55,159 bases of DNA from an uncultured Thermoguttaceae bacterium (GCA_938042245.1 CALIRO010000078.1:1-55159), one strand, 5' to 3'; shown: positions 9,105 to 18,853, counted from the stretch's first letter. Notes: generated by a model not told the origin, from the letters alone. Translations and numbers: made by a program.

Positions 9105-9698
9105 ATGAGCAGTTTAGTGGGTGAAAATCTTCAACGGCTAATGGCGCAACAGGGGATTTCAGCGGCCCAGTTAAGTCGATGCACGGGTTTGGATCGCCGC
9201 ACCATCCGAGGTCTGCTTACCGGCAAAACACGTCCCCACTGGCGAACCTTGCAGCGATTGGCCGAAGGGTTGGGGGTTTGCAGTGAGGAACTTCTCTTTC
9301 AGCCGGTGCAACGGCTCTATCGCCGGTTGGATCGGCAAAGCAATCCGGCGGTGGGGGAACTGATTTCCCAGCGGCCCGAACTTTTTGACGGCTGGCGGCA
9401 GGAAGATTTTGACGAACTGTTTAGCCGAGTGGGTACCGGCGGGCCCCTTACCCGAGAGGGAGCTCTCCGGACCGTTGAACAAATGAACCAAAATCGCCAC
9501 ACTCAGCAACAATTAGCCCTCCTGCTAGAGACCAGCTATGCGGAGCTAGTACGTCGGCTCATAGAGGCCCTGGCTAGCTTGGTGCTCGAACCGGCCAATG
9601 CGCCCCTGGAAAAGGCCTCTTCGCAGCGCAGGCGTTCCGGCTCTGGCCGAAAACCTCTCTCTACCCCACCCCCACCGGGCGGCCGCCCTGGCAGCTAG
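9105..9698 (+). CDS. Small Cro/C1-type HTH regulator
   Basis: A 197-residue DNA-binding protein. Residues 5-62 form an XRE-type helix-turn-helix (GENLQRLMAQQGISAAQLSR, then LDRRTIRGLLTGKTRPHWRT). The middle, about 65-165, is helical and unlike any domain I know. The last 30 residues are basic and Pro/Gly-rich. ATG 9105 is preceded by GAGGAG with good spacing and lies right behind a strong promoter and a palindrome, so this start is secure. The last 38 bp overlap the convergent rsmE gene. Regulatory targets are unknown. Confidence 0.8.
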   Translation: MSSLVGENLQRLMAQQGISAAQLSRCTGLDRRTIRGLLTGKTRPHWRTLQRLAEGLGVCSEELLFQPVQRLYRRLDRQSNPAVGELISQRPELFDGWRQEDFDELFSRVGTGGPLTREGALRTVEQMNQNRHTQQQLALLLETSYAELVRRLIEALASLVLEPANAPLEKASSQRRRSGSGRKPLSTPPPPGGRPGS

Positions 9699-10476
9699 CC
9701 CATGCACTAAGCAGAGAAGCGAAAGCCACCGCAGCGGTTTCCGTGCGAAGAATCCGAGGCCCAAGGCTGACCAATTGCCAACCCGCAGCCTGAGCCTCAG
9801 CCCGTTCGGAATGGGTCCAGCCCCCTTCCGGCCCTACCGTAACGGTCCAGATAGGTTTACTCGGCCGACCTTGCTCGGTCGGCAAACCAAGAGTCGGCTC
9901 AGAGGGCAGAGCAAGCTCGCCAGACCATTTCTGGAAGCTCCGGAGGTATTCCGGCCAAACTAAATGCCCGCTGGGATCAGCGATCCACCGGAGTTGGGCT
10001 GTCGGATAGGCCGAAAGCCACTGGGTCCAGCTCATAGGCGGCGCAATCTGCATCAGGATGTTTCGGCCGCATTGTTTGCTCGCTTCAATGACGATGCGTT
10101 GGAGCCGTTCCCGCATTGCCGGGCCGGGCTGGGCTACCGAGCGAGCAGCGACCAATGGCACAAACCGTCCCACCCCCAACTCGACGGCCTTTTCCACCAG
10201 CCATTTCTGCCGCTCGCCTTTGGGCATGGCCACAGCCAAGACTACCACCACGGGCAATTCCCGATCCACATAAGTCCGTTGGAGGATCAGCAACTGAGCC
10301 TCTTGGGTAGTTGCCCGGAGCAGTTCTGCCTCGAACTCCCAGCCGCTGCCGTCGAAAAGCACTACCCGGTCCCCCCGCTTGGCACGCATGACGTGCAAAA
10401 GATGATGGGCCTCTGGCCCAGTAAGAAGCACCCGGTCGGATTGGATCGGTGCGGCACTAAAAAACCGTTCGCTCAT
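9661..10476 (-). CDS. rsmE: 16S rRNA (uracil-1498-N3)-methyltransferase RsmE
   Basis: A 271-residue SPOUT-class methyltransferase that methylates U1498 of 16S rRNA using S-adenosylmethionine. Visible features are the N-terminal PUA-like part (LLTGPEAHHLLHVMRAKRGD), the KAVELGVGRFVPL motif, and the knot region with TVTVGPEGGWTHSE and SLGPRILRTETAAVAF near the C-terminus. Length and motif order fit the family. The start ATG at 10476 has AGAGG upstream. It overlaps the 3' end of the HTH gene tail to tail. Confidence 0.93.
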   Translation of the reverse strand: MSERFFSAAPIQSDRVLLTGPEAHHLLHVMRAKRGDRVVLFDGSGWEFEAELLRATTQEAQLLILQRTYVDRELPVVVVLAVAMPKGERQKWLVEKAVELGVGRFVPLVAARSVAQPGPAMRERLQRIVIEASKQCGRNILMQIAPPMSWTQWLSAYPTAQLRWIADPSGHLVWPEYLRSFQKWSGELALPSEPTLGLPTEQGRPSKPIWTVTVGPEGGWTHSERAEAQAAGWQLVSLGPRILRTETAAVAFASLLSAWASCQGGRPVGVG

Positions 10477-10883
10477 CCGGAAGGCCTCTGCTGGGGAGAT
10501 TTAAACCCAGATTCCTGTGGATGCCAATGCCAAGCCATCGTCTATTCTAGCAGCCCTATTGCCAAGAGGGATTTCACCGGAGATGGGTAGGTTCCTCCAG
10601 GATCCCGGAGCGGGGCGATAGCCTTGGCATCGCCCCGGCTGGGAGGATTTAATGGAGATTATTCAAATTATACTACTTTTAGTGGGTAAATTAACTAATG
10701 ATCGAGGGGGGTATTACTGGGAAGAAGTTCCCGATGTTAATACTTTAGAAGGGATATGATCCCCCCATTGGATGATTTCTTTTAGGGTGGCTGAAGCTAC
10801 CTGAGGTATCTTACCGAAAAAGGAGAGGAAACAAGTTCTTCTGATTTTACTGGATTTTCGACTCGTTCTAATGTGGGCTCCGC
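10477..10883. other. Divergent spacer between rsmE and the ExeA-like gene
   Basis: About 400 bp with an AT-rich core (10650-10760) that should hold promoters for both flanking genes. I cannot pick a convincing -35/-10 pair, and there is no gene. Confidence 0.4.
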
Positions 10884-11714
10884 ATGGATTACTCTTATTG
10901 GGGGTTAAATGGTGCACCATTCGTCGGGGGATTGAACCTGAAGGGGTTTTTCCTTAGTGGGATCCATGAAGAAGCCCTTGCCCGATTGGACTATCTGGTC
11001 CAGCATCGGCAGCGGATCGGGCTTTTGATCGGGCCAGCCGGGACGGGCAAAAGCCTGCTGCTGGAAGTGTTTTCGGCCCAACTGCGGCGGTGCGGACAAC
11101 CCGTTGTCCAGATTAGTGTAGCCGGGGCCAAACGCTCGGAATTGCTTTGGGATTTGTTGGAAGGCTTAGGTCGGATGCCCACTCCTCAAAGCCCCTCTTG
11201 TCTGCTGTGGCAGCAGCTATTCGACCGATTTCGGGAAGCCTGGTGGGTAGGCCAGCCGGTGGTCATCCTCTTCGATCAGATGGAATCGGTGAGCAAAGAG
11301 GGCGGAGAAACTATATCCCGTCTTTTGGGGTGTATAAATCGACCTGAATGGACTGTGACGGTAGTCTTGGCGGGCCGGTGGGAAATCCTCAGCCAATTGG
11401 GCCGGAGCCTCCTGGACCAGGTGGACCTCCAAATGGTTGTTGAACCCTGGGAACTGCCAGACACCCAGCGCTACGTCCAAGAGGCTCTTCGGCGGGCAGG
11501 CCGATCCGAACCGATCTTCACGGCCGAAGCAGTGCAGCGTTTGCATGAGCTCAGCAGGGGCATTCCTCGGCAGATCAACCGACTAGCCAATCTGGCGCTG
11601 CTGGCCGGTGCTTTGGAAGGCCTTCCGCAGATTGGGCCGGAACTGATCGAAGCCGTCTATGCCCAGCTCCCTCCTCTCGAAACCAGGCTGGCTAAAGAGC
11701 TCTGCGTTAGGTAG
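10884..11714 (+). CDS. ExeA/GspA-type AAA ATPase
   Basis: A 276-residue cytoplasmic ATPase of the ExeA/GspA type, found with secretion or pilus systems and as stand-alone genes. The N-terminal signature YWGLNGAPF is followed by HEEALARLDYLV and a Walker A motif GPAGTGKS at residues 50-57. The Walker B strand is VVILFDQMES near residue 131. The C-terminal part has the helical lid (GIPRQINRLANLALL). There is no membrane span and no peptidoglycan-binding domain, which full GspA proteins carry after the ATPase. No secretion genes are adjacent. The ribosome site is weak. Confidence 0.8.
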   Translation: MDYSYWGLNGAPFVGGLNLKGFFLSGIHEEALARLDYLVQHRQRIGLLIGPAGTGKSLLLEVFSAQLRRCGQPVVQISVAGAKRSELLWDLLEGLGRMPTPQSPSCLLWQQLFDRFREAWWVGQPVVILFDQMESVSKEGGETISRLLGCINRPEWTVTVVLAGRWEILSQLGRSLLDQVDLQMVVEPWELPDTQRYVQEALRRAGRSEPIFTAEAVQRLHELSRGIPRQINRLANLALLAGALEGLPQIGPELIEAVYAQLPPLETRLAKELCVR

Positions 11715-11838
11715 TGCCAGGGGGATTTTCCAAAAACCGCGGTATATTTGTGCATGCAGACTGAGCAGGGAGCGGGGCCTAGGGATGCGGAACCCACAAG
11801 AGCCGGGTTTGCCCACCGGTTTTGGCCGGCAGCGGTTT

Positions 11839-13197
11839 TCAAGAGTTCGGAAGAGTCTTTTGGGAGGCTGGGTGCGGGGAATGAGGCACAAATGTTCCTA
11901 GCTGGGGGGCGCTGGGGATTCGAACCCCGGCAAACTTCGGGGGCGGCACAGGAAAATGCTCCACCCCGTCGGCCTTGGCAATCACAGTAACTCCGTTCTC
12001 CGTTACATCAAAGCCTCGGGCTTTGTCTAACTGGGGATCAAAACCAATTTCTACCCCTGGAGGAATCCGGACTCCTTTGTCGATAATGGCCCGGCGGATT
12101 TTTGCATATCGACCGATATCCACTTCGCCCAGCAGGATCGAATCCGTAACCTCGGCATAGCTATTGATCCGAGTCCGGGGTCCCAAAATGGAGCGGATCA
12201 CCGTACCGCCGGAAACAATACAGCCCAAGCAGACAATACTGTCCAGGGCCTGACCACGACGTTTTTCTTCGGCAAAGACGAACTTCGGCGGGGGATAATT
12301 TGGCTGATAGGTACGGATGGGCCATTGCTCGTCATAAAGATTGAGCAAGGGATCCACCGCCACGAGGTCCATATTCGCTTCGTAGTAGGCGTCCAGCGTG
12401 CCAACATCCCGCCAATAAGCAGTGGCTTTGCGGTTTTCATCTAGGAACTCATAGGCATAAACCCGGCTTGTGGGGACAATGGCCGGGATCACATCCTTGC
12501 CGAAATCATGACTACTTCCAGGCCGAGTCGCGTCCCGACACAATTCCTCAAACAGGAAGGGGGCATTAAACACATAGATCCCCATGGAGGCCAAACAGTG
12601 GGTGGGATCGTTCGGGATGGGCGTAGGATGTTCTGGTTTTTCTTGGAAACCAAGCACTCGGCCCGTTGCATCTACTTCCATTACGCCGAATCGGCCCCGA
12701 GCTTCTTCCACCGGCACCCGCAGCAGTCCGATGGTGGCATCGGCGTGTTTGGCAATATGGGCCTCCAACATCAGCCGATAGTTCATCTTGTAAATGTGGT
12801 CCCCAGCGAGGATGACCACATACTTGGGGTGTTCTTTCTCGATGGCATAGATGTTCTGATAGACAGCGTCGGCAGTGCCTTGGTACCAACTGGCATCGAT
12901 GCGTTGCTGCGGGGGGACTACATCCACGAATTCGCCCAGTTCCCGGCAAAAATAGCGATTCCAGCCCATATTGATGTGCCGGTCCAAGCTCATGGCTTTG
13001 TATTGGGTCAGGACCAGGATTTTGCGCAGGCCGCTGTTCAGGCAGTTGGAGAGCGTGAAATCGATAATCCGATAGGCCCCGCCGAACGGCACCGCCGGTT
13101 TGGCCCGATCCCGAGTTAACGGCTGCAACCGATCCCCACGTCCTCCAGCCAAGATCACCGCCAAAACATCCTTCATCAGTGCGTCGTACCCCACCAC
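11839..13197 (-). CDS. glgC: Glucose-1-phosphate adenylyltransferase GlgC
   Basis: A 452-residue enzyme that makes ADP-glucose from ATP and glucose-1-phosphate, the committed step of glycogen synthesis. The nucleotide loop is VILAGGRGDRLQPLTRDRAK, followed by KPAVPFGG, QYKAMSLDRHI, and a left-handed beta-helix C-terminal domain (GCIVSGGTVIRSILGPRT). The start is GTG 13197, 7 nt after AAAGGAGG; ATG 13176 is the alternative. The last 35 residues (from about 418) are a Pro-rich extension beyond the usual end. They are encoded by DNA that looks like the 3' half of a tRNA gene (11903-11930, minus strand). No other glycogen genes are nearby. Confidence 0.95.
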   Translation of the reverse strand: MVGYDALMKDVLAVILAGGRGDRLQPLTRDRAKPAVPFGGAYRIIDFTLSNCLNSGLRKILVLTQYKAMSLDRHINMGWNRYFCRELGEFVDVVPPQQRIDASWYQGTADAVYQNIYAIEKEHPKYVVILAGDHIYKMNYRLMLEAHIAKHADATIGLLRVPVEEARGRFGVMEVDATGRVLGFQEKPEHPTPIPNDPTHCLASMGIYVFNAPFLFEELCRDATRPGSSHDFGKDVIPAIVPTSRVYAYEFLDENRKATAYWRDVGTLDAYYEANMDLVAVDPLLNLYDEQWPIRTYQPNYPPPKFVFAEEKRRGQALDSIVCLGCIVSGGTVIRSILGPRTRINSYAEVTDSILLGEVDIGRYAKIRRAIIDKGVRIPPGVEIGFDPQLDKARGFDVTENGVTVIAKADGVEHFPVPPPKFAGVRIPSAPQLGTFVPHSPHPASQKTLPNS

Positions 13198-14423
13198 GGC
13201 TCAGCCTCCTTTCGGTACATTGCCGACCGCCACCTGGTGTGCCCGTAGCCTCCCCATGCCGATTATCCGTTCCCTTCAGCCAGTGAACTCTCAGACACCA
13301 AACCCGCAGAGCTCTCCAGAAGGGCTATACGTCCTATCTGCCAATGGATATCCGAGAACCATTTCTCTAAAAACCAATTGTGCTGGCTCCAGGCAGGAAC
13401 ACCATGCCCTGGAAACCTTCTGGTGGCCATCCCCTTGGGCAACCTGAAAAATCGCTCTCCTCATCAACCCCCCTGTGGGGCCAGATGCCCCTTGTATAAG
13501 ACCCGCTATAAAAGCCGCGAATAAAAAGGCTGATTGTTCCGGGTAAACCCGTTCGAAATCCTTCCACCCAAGGTGCACTACAGGGAGCTTCTCAGGTAGC
13601 TTGCCTGGCCCTCCATCGAACCTCGGTGGGCCTGCAAAACCTTCCTAGTCTGGAAAATAATCGGAAAACCCACTCCAGTCAGGCTTACTGGTACAGACCT
13701 TGAACAGCCTGGTTACCGCTTAGGCTCTGTTGAAACCTCTTCCGGGGGAAGCGAAAAGCCCCTACAACTTCAAAAAAGGCCCTTCTTATAGGGGCTGGCT
13801 CTCCCTCCTCCCGAAAACCATTTCCACAAAGCCTTTCCCTTACAAAAACTGCTCTGCCAAAGAAACAAACGCAGTTGAGTTGGCTAAGGCTAAAAAGTGT
13901 CAATTTTTCTTAACCCCACCAAGCTATTGGTATGTTAATTTTAGCAGGTTTTCCTAAATCCAAAAGAGGGGGGCTGCCTCGGAAAATTGAAATATTTCTG
14001 TATCTTATGCAATTTTCGCATATTGTGTATATTTCCCATTTTTATTGGAGGAATCCTGGGGAGTTCTTCGGCTTAGTGCCTCAGGAGGGTTACACAGAGA
14101 TCTTTCGTGGGTTTGTTTTCTTTGCCTGTTCTGCGAGCGGGGCAAGCGGTTGACAGCAGGCCATACAGGCAGAATGAACTTCCTTTCATGCCTCTTAAAA
14201 CAGGGATTTTTCTAGGGTTTGGCGGAGTGGCACCATGGCGTACCCGATTCAGGTGCCGATTATTCCCCCAAATAGTCCTACAAAAGGTCTTCCGGACTGG
14301 ATCATGATCCGGGATTTAGTAGAAAAATAGGAGGTTTCCCGTCCGGGGGAGAAGGAAGTGATTAGGGCGGGATTTTGGATTGGATGGGCGGTTAGTTTGG
14401 CGGGGAAATAACACACGGAAATT
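13198..14423. other. Long gene-free spacer
   Basis: About 1.2 kb without a supported gene. Open frames near 13291-13578 and 13685-13903 lack ribosome sites and family resemblance. A strongly AT-rich part lies at about 13870-14050. Confidence 0.45.
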
Positions 14424-14460
14424 ACAAGGGCCGCCTGCCCAATGGGATGGCGGCCCTTGT
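14424..14460 (-). terminator. Strong 12-bp stem hairpin
   Basis: ACAAGGGCCGCC at 14424-14435 pairs perfectly with GGCGGCCCTTGT at 14449-14460, and the loop has its own CCC/GGG pairing. It lies about 100 nt after the end of the minus-strand gene at 14558. The following minus-strand bases (AATTTCC) are only mildly T-rich. Confidence 0.55.
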
Positions 14461-14557
14461 CCTTCCTCTGTTCCAGCCCTACATCGATGGGGCCGAAGAA
14501 ATCCCCCTCCTGCTTCTTCTGGAAGACCTGCTAGCTATTTAGGCAAGCCAGGGCGTT

Positions 14558-15076
14558 TTATCGGGTAGAGGGGATAGCTGGCAGCCAAGCGACCCAGGCC
14601 GGTCCGATCCCCATCCACCGGAACGGATAATGGGGGTTATTGGCAGTCCAACTGGGCGAATAATCACTGTGGATACAATCGACCCCTGCAACAGGTCGGG
14701 AGTTGGAATATCCGAACCATTTCAGCGCTGCTAGGCGACGGTTTCGTGCGGCCGTGTCCTGAGCTGCGCGTTGTTGAATCAGCGTTTTGGCGTCCGGTAC
14801 CAGGCGTTCGGCGGGAGGATACGGATACGGGGAAAACTCCGGCGGAGGTACCACACTGCCCGGCAGGCTGGCTTTGGGGGAAGGCAGCTCTGGATGAGCT
14901 GGCCCCAGCGGTGCTGCAGCGGGGCCCGTAGAGGGCTTCGCTCCTGAAGGCGGGACCACCGATCCCGGAGGGGGTAAGGGGGGTTTTTGTTGTGCCCAGG
15001 CTTGGGGTGGGATACCCCAGGCCCACATGAGGCCCAAAAGAACCAAAATCATCACCCATTTTACCCATCTTACCAT
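14558..15076 (-). CDS. Secreted Pro-rich protein, unknown function
   Basis: A 172-residue protein of no recognised family. The N-terminus is a clear signal peptide: VRWVK, then VMILVLLGLMWAWGI, with a likely cut after AWA near residue 28. Residues 30-95 are a Pro/Ser/Ala-rich spacer containing GSVVPP twice. The C-terminal 75 residues are more ordered, with ALKWFGYSNSRPVAG, one Cys and several Trp. ATG 15076 follows AGGAGG by 9 nt. It is divergent from the TolC-like gene. A small envelope or extracellular protein is likely. Confidence 0.65.
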   Translation of the reverse strand: MVRWVKWVMILVLLGLMWAWGIPPQAWAQQKPPLPPPGSVVPPSGAKPSTGPAAAPLGPAHPELPSPKASLPGSVVPPPEFSPYPYPPAERLVPDAKTLIQQRAAQDTAARNRRLAALKWFGYSNSRPVAGVDCIHSDYSPSWTANNPHYPFRWMGIGPAWVAWLPAIPSTR

Positions 15077-15376
15077 TGGAACTTTCCTCCTGGGGGAAAA
15101 GAAAGCTGAGAGTTGTTTATCTATTCGGCTTAAGGAGGTTGATAGGATGAGAGAAGTTTTATCGAAAAGCAGGAGAGTAGGGAGGGGGCTCCTCTCTAGG
15201 TAAATGTGGCTAGATAAAATAAGGCAATCTTGGAGGCAAAATAGATAATTTGCACAAAATAGAAAAAATAAGGACCTTTTATCGGTTTTTCAGACTACAA
15301 GGAATTGTCAAAGTTTAACGATTGCAGTGCCGATAACTGGTACGCCAAGTTTTCTAACCTTCAGGAAGGCACTGCA
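15077..15376. other. Divergent spacer before the TolC-like gene
   Basis: 300 bp separating two divergent envelope-protein genes. It holds the A-rich repeat at 15211-15273. Promoters for both genes must lie here; none is clear enough to mark. Confidence 0.4.
15211..15273. repeat. A-rich AAAATAGATA run
   Basis: TAGATAAAATAAGG, then GCAAAATAGATAATTTGC, then ACAAAATAGAAAAAATAAGG. GCAAAATAGATAATTTGC is also a partial inverted repeat (GCAAA/TTTGC). It lies about 100 bp upstream of the TolC-like ATG. Confidence 0.55.
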
Positions 15377-17797
15377 ATGCGCCGCTTTTCTTCGACACTC
15401 TATTTCTTCTGGGTGATTATTGGTGGCCTGGGCTGGCTAGCCAGCACAGGCTGTCGGCCCCAGCAGCCGTATTATCTATTTGAAGACGGAGATCTATCCC
15501 ACTACATTGGCCAGGCCACCCAGATCGAATATCCCGATGCCCATGTGGAAAGTCTAGACGAGGTAGCCATCGACGGCCAGCAAAACCGTCCGTTCACCCT
15601 CCAAAATCCCGATCAATTAGACCCGACGCCCCTATCCCTTCAGGAAGCCGTCCGAAACGCTCTATTGAACAGTAAGGTGCTCCGGCAATTGGGTGGTCAA
15701 GTGCTTACTTCCCCGGAGGCCATTACCCGAGCGCCAGACGCCTTGGCCACAGTCTATGATCCGGCCCTGGCGGAAAGCCATCCGCAGTATGGCACCGAAG
15801 CTGCTCTGGCTGCCTTCGACGCCCAATTGGCTAGCTCGGTGTTCTGGTCCCGTGGCGATCGGCCGCAGAATTACCGCATCGTGGGGGGGCTGTTCGGCCA
15901 GGCTTTCCTCCCGGTCCGGCAAAGCGATCAGGGAACCTTTACGATAGAACTGTCGAAGACCAACGCCACCGGCGGCACCACCGCGCTGCGGCAACATGTC
16001 AATTACGAATGGAATAATTCGGGATTGCGCCGATGGCCGAGCGATTGGTATGTGGATTGGGAGGCGGAGATTCGGCAACCGCTCTTGCAGGGAGCGGGCG
16101 TGCAGTTTAACCGGATTGCCGGTCCAGGGGCCCGACCGGGGGTGTATAACGGTATTGTGCTAGCCCGGATTCATACCGATATTCGCCTGACGGAGTTTGA
16201 GGCGGCGGTTCGGAACTTAGTCATGGATGTGGAGCGGACGTATTGGGAGCTTTGGCTGGCCTATCACGAGCTGGAGACGGCCAAACAGGCCCGAGATGCG
16301 ATGCTGGAGACCTGGATGGCCACCAAGACCAAGCTGGAACTAGGGGCTCGAGGGGGTACTCGGGCCGCCGAAAGTCAGGTCCGCGAACAATATTTCCTTT
16401 ACCAGAGTCTGGTGCAGGAAGCACTGAACAGAATCTATACAGTGGAAAATAATTTACGCTATCTGATGGGTATTTCGGCTACGGATGGCCGACTGTTTCG
16501 GCCTTCGGACGAGCCGACCATGGCGAAGATCACCTTTCCCTGGGACGAGGTGCACCAGGAGGCGTTGGTTCGGAGTGTGGAATTGCGTCGGCTCCGCTGG
16601 CGGATCAAGCAGCGGGAGATGGAGTTGATAGCGGCCAAGAATTTTCTGTTGCCCCGGTTGGATGCGGTGGGTCGGTATCGCTGGCTCGGACTGGGCGATG
16701 ATCTAATCGCCAGCAAACGGTATGACGACGCTCATATCACCGCCTATCAGAGTCTTACCAGCGGGCGGTACCAGGAATGGGCGTTTGGGCTGGAGCTGGA
16801 TATCCCGATCGGTTTTCGCCGGGAATTGGCCGCCGTGCGCAACGCCCAGTTGAACCTAGCCAAAGAGCGAGCCTTGTTACAGGAGGCGGAATTGGAGGTC
16901 TCCCATCAGATCGCCCAGGCAATCCGCAATTTGGAAGGTGCATATGAACTGATGCGTACTGCGTACAGCCGACTCCAAGCCGCCAAACATAACGCCGACA
17001 CCTTCCAAACGATCGTAGAACTCGGCGCAGAAACCGAAGAAACCCGCGGCGCAGGCGCCATTTTTCTCCGCTTGGAATCCCTGCGCCGATTAGCCGAGTC
17101 AAAAAACAATTTCTATCGCAGCCTGGCTGCTTATAATCAGTCGATAGCACTTGTTCACTATCGGAAGGGCTCGTTATTAGAGTATAATGGGGTGTACTTA
17201 GCCGAGGGGCCTTGGCCGGCCAAGGCCTACTTCGATGCGGTTCGCCGGGCCCGAGAGCGGGATGCGGCGTTGTATCTAGACTACGGCTACACCCTGCCCC
17301 GGGTGCTCAGCCGAGGCGACTACCAGCAACATCAGGGAACCACTCCAGGCCAAGCAGCACCTGGCCAGGTTCCAGCAGCTCCAGGGCCTTATTCCTCTGG
17401 TCAAGCCCATCCGGTTCCCGGGCCAGGCAAGCCGGCATCGGAACCACCGATGCCAGAAGCTCCGGAACCGCCGGCCTCCAGCGGGTGGATACCCAAATCC
17501 GGCAGCGGCCTCGAAGTAGCCAGTGCGGTAAGTCCGTCGGTCGGTTCACCCCGGCAGGAGCATTCCGGTTCATCCGGTTCGGAGGTCCAACGGGCATCCC
17601 ACCCCCAGCAGCTCGAAGCTATCCCCCAGGTAGCCCCGGTTGGACAGGAGAAATTAAGGCAGGCAGGTTTGGATGACCAGAAGTCCTTTTGTGTTTTGCC
17701 AGCTTCAGCCCTAAGCGTCTGCCATGAAACAGGCCAGACTCTACCGATTGCTTCAACTTCTTCAACTGCTTCAGGCTGGAAAGCGCTACAACGTTGA
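15377..17797 (+). CDS. TolC-family outer-membrane lipoprotein
   Basis: An 806-residue outer-membrane channel component of the TolC/OEP superfamily. The leader MRRFSSTLYFFWVIIGGLGW ends in a lipobox, STGC, so Cys 26 is probably lipidated. Two OEP halves follow. Helical signatures are VRNLVMDVERTYWELWLAYH and, in the second repeat, LELDIPIGFRRELAAVRNAQ with QLNLAKERALLQEAELEVSH. Residues from about 650 on are a Pro/Gly/Ser-rich tail not typical of TolC. The ATG at 15377 follows AGGAAGG. No inner-membrane pump or adaptor gene lies nearby. The last 74 bp overlap the WYL regulator gene in another frame. Confidence 0.88.
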   Translation: MRRFSSTLYFFWVIIGGLGWLASTGCRPQQPYYLFEDGDLSHYIGQATQIEYPDAHVESLDEVAIDGQQNRPFTLQNPDQLDPTPLSLQEAVRNALLNSKVLRQLGGQVLTSPEAITRAPDALATVYDPALAESHPQYGTEAALAAFDAQLASSVFWSRGDRPQNYRIVGGLFGQAFLPVRQSDQGTFTIELSKTNATGGTTALRQHVNYEWNNSGLRRWPSDWYVDWEAEIRQPLLQGAGVQFNRIAGPGARPGVYNGIVLARIHTDIRLTEFEAAVRNLVMDVERTYWELWLAYHELETAKQARDAMLETWMATKTKLELGARGGTRAAESQVREQYFLYQSLVQEALNRIYTVENNLRYLMGISATDGRLFRPSDEPTMAKITFPWDEVHQEALVRSVELRRLRWRIKQREMELIAAKNFLLPRLDAVGRYRWLGLGDDLIASKRYDDAHITAYQSLTSGRYQEWAFGLELDIPIGFRRELAAVRNAQLNLAKERALLQEAELEVSHQIAQAIRNLEGAYELMRTAYSRLQAAKHNADTFQTIVELGAETEETRGAGAIFLRLESLRRLAESKNNFYRSLAAYNQSIALVHYRKGSLLEYNGVYLAEGPWPAKAYFDAVRRARERDAALYLDYGYTLPRVLSRGDYQQHQGTTPGQAAPGQVPAAPGPYSSGQAHPVPGPGKPASEPPMPEAPEPPASSGWIPKSGSGLEVASAVSPSVGSPRQEHSGSSGSEVQRASHPQQLEAIPQVAPVGQEKLRQAGLDDQKSFCVLPASALSVCHETGQTLPIASTSSTASGWKALQR

Positions 17798-18755
17798 GAG
17801 TCTGGCCCAAGAGTGCCAGGTAAGCCGACGCACCATCTTTCGGGATTTAGAATTGCTTCGGCAGGCAGGGATCCCGATCCGGTATGATCCGGAGCGGCAG
17901 CGGTACGAAGTGCCCGAAGCGCCTCTGGTTCCGCCGAAAGAGTTTAGCTTTGAAGAAGTGCTGGCATTGCTGGTGCTTTGTTATGAGCTGGGCGAAGAGC
18001 GGAACTTGCCTTTTTTTGCCGCCGCTCGCTCAGCCGCCTTAAAATTGCAAAGCGCGTTGCCCCCCTGGCAACAAGAACGTCTCCGGCGAGCGGCCGAAAG
18101 CATCGAAATCCACCTGCCCCAAACTAACCCGCTTTTCGGCCGACAAGAGGTGTTCGGACGCCTGTTGCAAGCCCTGGCCGAACGCCGAGCCGTGCGCATC
18201 CGCTATTACCGTATCCAGGACGGCCAATTCGCCCTGACCAAGGTATCGCCCTATCGACTGTTTTTCAGCCGACGCAGTTGGTACCTGATTGGCCGATCCA
18301 CCGTCCACCGAGCCGTGCGAACCTTCAATCTGGGCCGAATCCAAGAGGTTACCCTTCTGGACGATCGGGTACGTCTGCCGCAGCGATTCTCCATTGACCG
18401 GTATCTGCGCAATGCCTGGCATCTCATTCCGGAACCTGGCCGGGATTGGAAGGTGCATATCCGTTTCGGGCCCAAAGTGGCCACCAATGTGGCGGAAGTT
18501 ACTTGGCATAAAACCCAGAAAGTGGAATTTCGCCCAGATGGATCGTTAGACTTTTATGTTACTGTTACCGGCTTGAATGAGATTAGTTGGTGGATTTTAG
18601 GTTATGGCCAGGAAGCGGAGGTGATCCAGCCGCCGGAGCTCCGCCAACTGATCGCCCGACATATTGCCCATTTGGCCCAGGTCTATCGGGAAGAAATCGA
18701 AGCCCTAAGACGTTCGACAGAGGTCGATCCCGGCAGTAAGCTTTCCTCCTCGTAG
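17724..18755 (+). CDS. WYL-domain transcriptional regulator
   Basis: A 343-residue regulator. The N-terminal HTH (about 1-60) has LLQLLQAGKRYNVESLAQEC and VSRRTIFRDLELLRQAGIPI, the DeoR-like HTH_11 type. The WYL domain (about 145-225) carries SPYRLFFSRRSWYLIGRS, and a WCX-like C-terminal domain follows (about 245-325). WYL domains sense ligands, often nucleotides or nucleic acids, and control varied genes. Translation probably starts at ATG 17724 inside the TolC-like gene, which suggests coupled expression. The target is unknown. It is not linked here to CRISPR or phage defence genes. Confidence 0.88.
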   Translation: MKQARLYRLLQLLQLLQAGKRYNVESLAQECQVSRRTIFRDLELLRQAGIPIRYDPERQRYEVPEAPLVPPKEFSFEEVLALLVLCYELGEERNLPFFAAARSAALKLQSALPPWQQERLRRAAESIEIHLPQTNPLFGRQEVFGRLLQALAERRAVRIRYYRIQDGQFALTKVSPYRLFFSRRSWYLIGRSTVHRAVRTFNLGRIQEVTLLDDRVRLPQRFSIDRYLRNAWHLIPEPGRDWKVHIRFGPKVATNVAEVTWHKTQKVEFRPDGSLDFYVTVTGLNEISWWILGYGQEAEVIQPPELRQLIARHIAHLAQVYREEIEALRRSTEVDPGSKLSSS

Positions 18756-18853
18756 AGGAGGGACAACGTCCAGATGCCGTTTGCCCTTGATCCATACGTG
18801 GCGCCTCAAACGAGCTCCCTAATCGACGCTTGCCGAAGAGCGGAAAGGGATTT

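Noticed and set aside
13291..13578. 95-codon minus-strand frame upstream of glgC
   Set aside because: No good start signal and no conserved motif; the hydrophobic patch alone is not enough.
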